Positions 56,340 to 64,000 of a DNA stretch of 64,000 nucleotides are shown here, one piece after another (positions within the stretch are counted from its first letter, which is position 1; the number at the start of each line of letters is the position of its first letter). The notes below the pieces were generated by a model. That model was given only the letters and a program-made list of their open reading frames with translations. It was not told where the DNA came from and ran no database searches. Made by a program: the position numbers and the translations under genes. This DNA is from Uloborus plumipes (lineage: Eukaryota; Arthropoda; Arachnida; Araneae; Uloboridae), in NCBI GenBank assembly GCA_038373865.1, contig JAXGGA010002891.1, positions 48,673 to 112,672 on the forward strand, read 5' to 3'.

Positions 56340-58950
56340 TAGGGTGAGTCGAAAAAATCGATTTTTTTATTTCGAAATCGCATTACCTCTCAAAAGTTGT
56401 GGTTTAGTATCCACAACTTGGGAAAAATAAGAAAAAAATTCTAAGTTGACGTCTTCGGTTCGCGCATGAGGCTCAAAGTTGGAAAAAATATGTTAAAAAT
56501 GGAAATTTTCAAAAGGAAAAAAGAAAAAAAAAATGTAACTTTTTATAATGCAACTGCCATAAGCTGTAAATATTTTGTGCATTTTTAATCTAAAAAAATA
56601 TTTTATAGCTTTTACATACGATCATTAGTTTGCACATCAGCCTTAAATTGGGCTAAAATCGCCTACAATGTCAAATTTCGAAAATATCGATTTTTTTTAT
56701 TTCGAAATCGCATTACCTCTTAAAAATTGTGGTTTAGTATCCAAAATTTGGGAAAAATAATAAAAAAAAATCGAAGTTGACTCCTTCGGTTCGCGCATGA
56801 GGCTCAAAGTTGGAAAATATATGCTAAAAATGGAAATTTTCAAAAAATAATTTGAAAAAAAAAGTAATTGTTTTCTATCGAATCTGATTTAAATTGTTAG
56901 TAGATAACATAATTTGAACCGAAAAATATACATATAACTTTTAGAAGATACATTCTGTTTGTGCATAAGGCTCAAAATATGAAAAAAAAAAAAAAGTCAA
57001 AAACTGAACCAGAACGCACTACGTCGGCACTGTGCCGGTATATTTTTATTCTACAGTCGACTTGTCTAGACATTACACATATTCTAGGAGACAGTTCGAA
57101 GTCCCTGCAGTCTGCACTCCCTTTGGTTGTCACTTAGTCAGCTAGACCCGCCAAACAAACAGTATCTTTAATTAGCAACTGAAAGTATATCAAAAAGTAC
57201 AGCGTGTTTAGCTTTGGTTTGTTTTTTTTTTTTGTAACTTTATAGCATATTTTTATGCTCAAGTTTTGTTATACTGTTCTCCGTTCTCCGACTAATAAAT
57301 AATAGAACCCCGGAAAACTTCTAAACATTTAATTGTTTGTCCGTTTTTTGGTGCACCGAAAGGGTTAAGTCAAAGTGTTTTACCCACATGTGCAGATGTA
57401 TTGTTAACTTGTTTTGAAGAAAAATCGCAATCTGTAAAAGGCGAACCTTTTTCAAGGATTTCAGATTGCATATCTGCTTAAATAGAAGAAATTTATTGCA
57501 AAGCTTCTATACCAATATACAGTGGTAATACCAATGTGCGTTCTATACCAATGTACAGATGTATAGTGTACATCTACAAGAGATTGGCTTTTTAGCACAA
57601 GAACACGAAAAAATCATTGCACACTTGAAAGAAGCAACGTCAAAAAGTTTAGACTTCGCTTAATTAACAAAATGATTGAGTTTTGTCTTGAAGTTCAATT
57701 TATCTTTATCACGACTAAATGACTTTCTCAAAGTGTAGTATTATGGTAATCCTTTATGAATTTTACAATACGTACATGACTGACCGTTGGTATAGAAGCT
57801 TTGCAGTAAATTTCTTCTATGAGCTATGCAATCTGAAATCCTTGAAAAAGGTTCGCCTTTTACAGATTGCGATTTTTCTTCAAAGCAAGCTAACAACACA
57901 TCTGCACATGTGGTTAAAACACTTTGACTTAACCCTTTCGGTACACCAAAAAACGGACAAATAATTAAACGTTTAGAAGTTTTCCGGGGTTCCATTATTT
58001 ATTATTCGGAGAACGGAGAACAGTATAACAAAACTTGAGCATAAAAATATGCTATAAAGTTACAAAAAAAAACTCACCCAAAGCTAAACACGCTGCAATT
58101 TTTGATTCACTTTCAGTTGCTAATTAAAGATGCTGTTTGTTTGGCGGGTCTAGCTGACTAAGTGACAACCAAAGGGAGTGCAGACTGCAGGAACTTTGAA
58201 CTGTCTCCTAGAATATGTGTAATGTCTAGAAAAGTCGGCTTTAGAACAAAAATATACCGGGTCAGCGCCGACATAGTGCGTTCTGATTCAGTTTTTGACA
58301 TTTTTTTTCATATCTTGAGCCTTATGCACAAACAGAATGTATCTTCTAAAAGTTATATATAATTTTTTGAGTTCAACTTGTGTTATCTACTAACAATTTA
58401 AAGCAGTTTCTATAGAAAAAAAAAATACTCTTTTTTCAAATTATTTTTTGAAAATTTCCATTTTTAGCAAATATTTTCCAACTTTGAGCCTCATGCGCGA
58501 ACCGAAGTAGTCAACTTAGATTTTTTATTTATTTTTCCCAAATTTTGGATACCAAACCACAACTTTTGAGAGGTAATGCGATTTCGAAATAAAAAAAAAT
58601 CGATATTTTCGAAATTTGACATTGTAGGCGATTTTAGCCCAATTTAAGGCTGATGTGCAAACTAAAGATCGTATGTAAAAGCTATAAAATATTTTTTTCG
58701 ATTAAAAATGCACAAAATATTTACAGCTTATGGTATTTGCATTATAAAAAGTTACAGTTTTTTTTTCTTTTTTCTTTTTGAAAATTTCCATTTTTAACAT
58801 ATTTTTTCCAACTTTGAGCCTCATGCGCGAACCGAAGACGTCAATTTAGAATTTTTTTCTTATTTTTCCCAAGTTGTGGATACTAAACCACAACTTTTGA
58901 GAGGTAATGCGATTTCGAAATAAAAAAATCGATTTTTTCGACTCACCCTA
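56340..58950. mobile_element. hAT-type foldback element, 2.6-kb palindrome
   Basis: The element begins TAGGGTGAGTCG and ends CGACTCACCCTA, with perfect 8-bp duplications of ATGACCAT. Its arms, about 1.17 kb each (56340 to ~57515 and ~57782 to 58950), are inverted copies of high similarity around a spacer of roughly 265 bp. Each arm contains two direct copies of its terminal segment: ATTTCGAAATCGCATTACCT recurs at about 56380 and 56700, mirrored on the right. TAGGG ends and 8-bp duplications fit hAT. No transposase frame is present. Confidence 0.88.
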
Positions 58951-58958
58951 ATGACCAT

Positions 58959-61138
58959 GCATAAGACAACTCAATCATAAAAAGCAAGTATTAAGTATCT
59001 GTAAAGCAAATACAACCATCTATCTTAAAAATTATTATTTTTTAACTGAGTTCCAATGTTTTCTTATTACACTAAAAAACATATATATGTCTTTCAAAGA
59101 ACAAAAAATCATGCAGTGTAGGATTAAGAGAATCACAATGTTCAAACAATGCGAATTGAATAACTTAATGATTTATGCCCTATAACGCATTGTTGTTGTT
59201 TGTATCGAACGGGCTTGCATACTGGCAAGGGAAATTTTCCAGATCATCTTCTCCTAGAATGGTTTTCAAGTGACACTTTTATCAGCTAATGTAGTTACTC
59301 CTTGAAACCTTTGTTCGCCAAATTTCTTGTTAGATCAGGCACTTCAGCTCGTTCAACACGAAATCAAGAGGGCTAAGTACTGCTATTGGGCTTTTACATC
59401 TAAAAAAAGTTCATCAATTGCTGCACAAAACAACATGCAAGAATATCAATGTGTTAGATTCTTGTTTCGTTGACGAAATTTATGAAGAACATGGACTGTT
59501 AAATAAAGTTAAATTTTGACGATTTCTAGAAATAGTACTACGTAATATGATGTTTTTTCGGCTCCGTAACGGGAGCATCTACGAGATACAACTGTTATGG
59601 AGAAAGTTAACCTATTTGAATCTAGCGTAACACATGTGTCACTCTAATCGACCTCGATTCAAATAGCAAAAGTAAAACGAAGGCTTCACTAGATAGCGTC
59701 TTATACGCTATCCAGTGTATAAAACGCTGTCTAGTGAAGCCTTGGTTAAACTTAAAGAGTTCCAATGAACTTTATTTTTAGTGTGTGAGTTACTGAAAGA
59801 TTCAGCTATTCTAATTCAGCTTCATTTTTTTTCACAACTTTTTATCTTTTACTCTGGCAACGAGTTTAAGCTAAAATGAAAAAAAATAATTCCGGCCAAT
59901 ATGAGTTAAATTATTTAACTATTTTTTTCTATAATTTAAAACATACATTGTATTATATAGAAGTAAAAGCCATGTTCTTTATGAAGTTCTAGAAATAGAA
60001 CAAGGATTAAACGCATTTCTAGTCTTTGTAAGCTGCTTTCCGAAAAACTGCCAAGTCTGTTATAGTGGAATTGATTTATTAGGCCGTGTAAATGTGTAAA
60101 CCTTTTGTGTAGAAAGTAGTAGTGGAAAAAACAATATCTTTATATCAGCAATTGCAAAGAAGGTTGTATACACTAGTTTTGGGCTTTCAAAAATATTTTT
60201 TATCAGCAAATTTTATATTTATTTTTATCTAGATTTGCATTTAGTTCCAAGTCTGTTTTATTTTAAATTCGTACATTTACAGCTTTATAGCACATGAACT
60301 AACTCATGATCAGCCACTTGATACTAAAAAGTTTTAAAAAAAATAATAATAACCCACTAATTAAGTAAACAAGTTATGAATTACAGTAAATTGTGCTGAT
60401 ACCTTATCTATCCGTGAAAATATGATTTCAACAACATCTTTCAATACATTCCCCTTAAATGATGAGAGACCTCTTTCAAGTTAGTACTATTCTCACAAAG
60501 TACATATTGTACTACATACAGCTAGAGTAAGTGCATCAACCAAATCACATAGTTGAGCCGCTAGCTATGCTTTACGAGAATAATGCATTAGTTCATTAAT
60601 AGGTATTCGACACGGATTTGAATTTCAGTTTACATTACGTTTCAAAGGCAATTTCTAACTACGTTAGGTTACTGCACAAATTACAATAAAAGCGTGCAAG
60701 ATAAAAGTATACATTCTAATAAATGCATTCATTTTTTTTTTGCAAAATATGAAAATAAAAATGCCCTTTTTTAACGTTTAAAGTTTATGAATCAAGCAAA
60801 AGTAAAGTTTTTGTTTTTGAACTAGTTAGCTTATTAAAATCTACTAAATGTGTATTTCAGTTTATTTTCGCTTCCACTAGCATGAGTTTTAGGTAATCCT
60901 AGAAGAGCATTTTCCACCAAATAACTTGTAAGACTATGTGAGATACTTATATACAGGTATGATGTGTTCATTTCTTTCATAGCACGCGTTTTTAACGTTT
61001 TTAGTAGTTTTAGTAGCACTGGCACCGGGTAAGCATGGAAATTATCTCTTAATGTGTAAACCTGAAATAACCGTGAAGTGTGATTGGACCATACTTTGTC
61101 GGTGCGCTGTGGTTCCAATGATACAAAGTACTGACATA
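58959..61138. other. A+T-rich DNA with one short hairpin
   Basis: No gene is recognised. 59680-59743 is a hairpin with 27-bp arms (AGGCTTCACTAGATAGCGT against ACGCTGTCTAGTGAAGCCT). A second short inverted pair lies around 59616-59665 (CTATTTGAATC against GATTCAAATAG). A minus-strand frame of 118 codons at 60834-61190 runs into the next MITE and has no recognisable domain. Confidence 0.45.
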
Positions 61139-61360
61139 CACTGCTCAAAACAATTAGGGGAACAAAATTACTCAAAGATGTATATACCAATCAGTAACAT
61201 ACAATGAATCATCCATAATGTATAGCCTACCAGGAAACGGAAGAAGGAAACTTTGTATGAAAATCAAAGCTCATGACGTCAGAAACCAGAAAAAGGGAGA
61301 TAAGGGCAGAATTCGGGTTGTTGCAGAAACGTCTTGCTCCCCTAATTGTTTTCAGTAGTG
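61139..61360. mobile_element. mariner-type MITE, 222 bp
   Basis: The ends CACTGCTCAAAACAATTAGG and the reverse complement CACTACTGAAAACAATTAGG form an inverted repeat of about 28 bp. TA dinucleotides flank it (61137-61138 and 61361-61362). No coding sequence. Confidence 0.82.
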
Positions 61361-61428
61361 TATATATCTTCTACTGCTTAAAGTAAGATTACCAAATTAA
61401 GTGCTATTTTAATGGAATAATTAAGTAA

Positions 61429-61730
61429 GGCAGGGATTCAAGTAAAACTACACTGCGATCGCTTCGAATTGCAATCGCTACTGGAAGTGAATTACATTAT
61501 CATCAACTTAAATTGGCATGACGTCACTACGGGTGGAGCCAATAAGAGCTCACAAGCACTCAGCTATCTCCTCTTATTCGCCAAGTAGGCTGTGACGTTT
61601 TATCTAGCTCGTTTTTCATTGGAAAACGTCACGCTGACGTCACGATGTTTTTATCAAGAAACGTTCTAATGTAATTCATTTCCAGTCGCGATTGTAATTT
61701 GCGATTGCCTGTTTCACTTGAATCCCTGCC
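61429..61730. mobile_element. TIR MITE, 302 bp, related to the 15.5-kb element
   Basis: The left end GGCAGGGATTCAAGTAAAAC and the right end (reverse complement GGCAGGGATTCAAGTGAAAC) continue inward through CAATCGC/ACTGGAA and GAATTACATTA blocks, about 75 bp in all. The core (CCAATAAGAGCTC, TGTGACGTTTTATCTAGCTC, CATTGGAAAACGTCACG) matches 15500-15710. The target duplication is unclear. Confidence 0.7.
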
Positions 61731-64000
61731 TAAGAGACGAATCAAAAAGAAATGACACATATGAGCTGGAACCTACCTCTGAAACCGGACAATGTTCGGA
61801 AAAAAATGCTTGCAATGGCATGACTGATAGCTCACTGACAAATGAACCAAATCCGAAATGTTACTTTGTTTGTATTTTGAGCACTTTGATCAACTCGGAA
61901 TCAGACAAATTAGTATTGTACTCATACCAAGTCCAATTTAAGAACACTTGAAGGCTTTGCTACCCTTCTCCTCCTGTATTTAAAAAAATGATTAAAAAAC
62001 ATTGTTTAAACTTCTACTTATGTGCAACTACCATCCAAACAAATTTAATTTCTATGATGGCGTTGGTAATAGAAAAAAAAAACTACTAACATTAACTACA
62101 TGAAAAACCTTCTCCTTCTATTTTTCCAGAAATTAAATTATTACAAATGAGCATTTTGCTTCCCTTTATTTACTACATATCTTAAAAATTTTCCTCAAAT
62201 CTTAAAACTCCGTCGTAAAAAGGTTTCATTTTTATTTCCAAGCTTTGAAAACGACATTACGAACTGGTCGTTGAATGACAAACAGCTAAACGCCCGGTTA
62301 CATAGAGAAAATTACTCTAGAAACTGGAAATGAAAAGAACAAAGAGACGTTTACAAAATGGCAACGACATCTTTCTAAGAGAAATGAAACAAACACATGA
62401 AAGAACGGTTACTGCAATTTTTCTAAGCTTCTGTAAAGAATTTTGAAATGGGATACTTTTTTGTACTAATAGGGATGTTTCTCTTTTTAAGCAATTCTTT
62501 GGAAAGTAAATCCGGAAAGTAATGATTGAGTTGAGGAAAAAAAAGGAAGGGAAAGAAAAAAGTTCTCATTTTTTTGAGATTTTGTTTCCAATTTGTTTTG
62601 AAATTTTGTGATTTTAAACGATGCGAACTTTGTAAAAAATAATCTCAAATTATAAACAATCATAATTAACGAAGACAAGATAGCAGCGTTTCTTATTAGG
62701 ATTGTGTTACTGAAGCAACTTAATTCACCTTTATATTTTTAGTGTGACACATAATTCGAAATTTGAAAACAACAATGGCTGTTTCACATTATAACTATAA
62801 AGATGAATTAAATTGCTTTAGTAAGCACATTTTTACCTTTTACATCTTTATTTTTCCTAAAACATTTTTTCTCAGAGCAAAAATGTCTTTATAATTATAA
62901 TCTCTGTTATTATTATTAAACCGCTTTTCTTTGTGTTTCTTAGTTTTACGAGATTTTTTATAGTTTTTTTTACCAGCATATGGTGTTTTAAAAGTATGTA
63001 CACCTATGGAGAGGTAAATATGAACAAGACTGGGAATGCGTGGACAAGTTTTTAAAAACAGGGCAAAAACCATACTTAAATCCAAAACTTTTACGTATGA
63101 AACTTTTACAAATGCCCCCATTATATCGAATTATTTTTATCACGTTCTGTGTCATCTTAAATTGTTCAGCAATGTGTCAATAACGAACTACTTTTCCTAA
63201 ATTATATCAGTCTGCTCACAGTCAATTTTTGAAGTAGAGTGTTTTGATCACTGGATAGACAAGGGAAAAACCTATAAGACTACAGTGCGAAGGATAATTT
63301 ATTATATAAAGATCTTTTAAAAATCATATAATGATTTTGAGTATTATTCAGAGTATAGTCATACATTTGAAAATGATTTTGAACTAAAATTTTCAGTTAA
63401 GTAAAACATTTTGCATCTTTTTATTTTTGTGTGATAACTATTAAATCGCAAAAATTATGAAGAAAAAACATTTAAATTCATTACAAATTAAATAACCAAA
63501 GAAAGAAAGCATTAATAGTAATTATACTATTTTTTAAAATAGTTAACGGTAAACTTATAAATTAATTACAGAAAAATTACAGAATTCAGCAGACCGTAAA
63601 GCTGAAATTTATTTTATTTTATTTTTTATATAATAATTGGTGAAATTCAACAAAGTGCTTGTATCTAACAAGAGTACTATTTTGATAGCCTCTGCTCTCA
63701 GAACTTTATACATGCAAATAATAAATTTGTGAAGTAAAATAATTCTGTTTAACACAAGTTCTGCCAATTTAACGACTGTCAGCACCTGCCTTTTGGTACT
63801 CCACTCGTACTGATTTTCATCGGCGCAAATGAACGTGCTGGTGTGAATAGCTTAGTTAATTCAGCCCCAGCAGTTTCACGATGTGAATAGTACTATCATA
63901 GCCTATTATCTTAACGTCGTATTATAGCGCTCGAACATGCCCTTAAAATGGGATTGAAGATCAATGAATTGTTTATTGGAACTAGAATTGGACTGCAAAG
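61731..64000. other. A+T-rich DNA, nothing recognised
   Basis: No gene, RNA or repeat border is recognised up to the window end. Short open frames (for example 62840-63121, minus) are Lys/Asn-rich and have no domain. Confidence 0.45.

Noticed and set aside
60834..61190. 118-codon minus-strand frame as a host gene
   Set aside because: It runs into the inverted end of the mariner-type MITE at 61139 and has no recognisable motif.

Overview
The window is A+T-rich eukaryotic DNA that looks like intergenic or intronic sequence of an animal, most likely an arthropod and plausibly a chelicerate such as a spider. That placement is inferred from the mix of repeats (MULE, Tc1/mariner, hAT and piggyBac MITEs, Helitrons and Helentron-type elements, a Penelope-like remnant, a CR1/L2-type LINE, tRNA-derived SINEs) and was not tested by a search. 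I found no host protein gene. Only two coding regions are convincing and both belong to transposons: a 767-codon MULE transposase (8542-10845, minus) and the reverse transcriptase of a 5'-truncated LINE (18269-19726, plus). Decayed Tc1, mariner and Penelope-like coding fragments are also present.

Layout: 0.8-5.3 kb holds a mariner-derived foldback, a Helitron, a dead Tc1 transposase and a second Helitron end. 6.4-11.1 kb is a complete MULE with long terminal inverted repeats and a 9-bp target duplication, carrying a nested pogo-like MITE. 13.2-15.1 kb is a Helentron-type non-autonomous element with six tandem units of about 147 bp. 15.5-19.8 kb has MITEs, a SINE and the LINE. 19.8-31.4 kb is an A+T-rich desert with one G+C-richer island near 22.1-22.5 kb. 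31.4-34 kb has a long CA repeat, a SINE, a G+C-rich block with homeobox- and POU-like words (possible enhancer) and a 225-bp tandem duplication. 35-36 kb holds a hAT MITE and a Helitron with a duplicated 3' end.

36.6-41.1 kb is a four-level nest: an outer MITE, split by a piggyBac-type MITE, split by a copy of the 13-kb Helentron-type element, split by a different Helentron-type element with three 144-bp units. 43.4-45.1 kb is a complete non-autonomous Helitron. 47-54 kb holds a hAT MITE with 8-bp target duplication, a palindromic MITE, a Penelope-like 3' end, a third copy of the six-unit element, a piggyBac-type MITE, a Helitron related to the one at 2.5 kb, a Harbinger-type MITE and a SINE. 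55-59 kb contains palindromic elements, the largest a 2,611-bp hAT-type foldback with a perfect 8-bp target duplication. The last 5 kb contains two small MITEs and otherwise unrecognised A+T-rich DNA.

The most notable observations are the bounded and apparently intact MULE, two distinct Helentron-type families that both carry near-nucleosome-length tandem repeats (one inserted in the other), Helitrons with duplicated ends, and the 2.6-kb palindrome. I did not find a new multi-gene system; the interest lies in transposon architecture.
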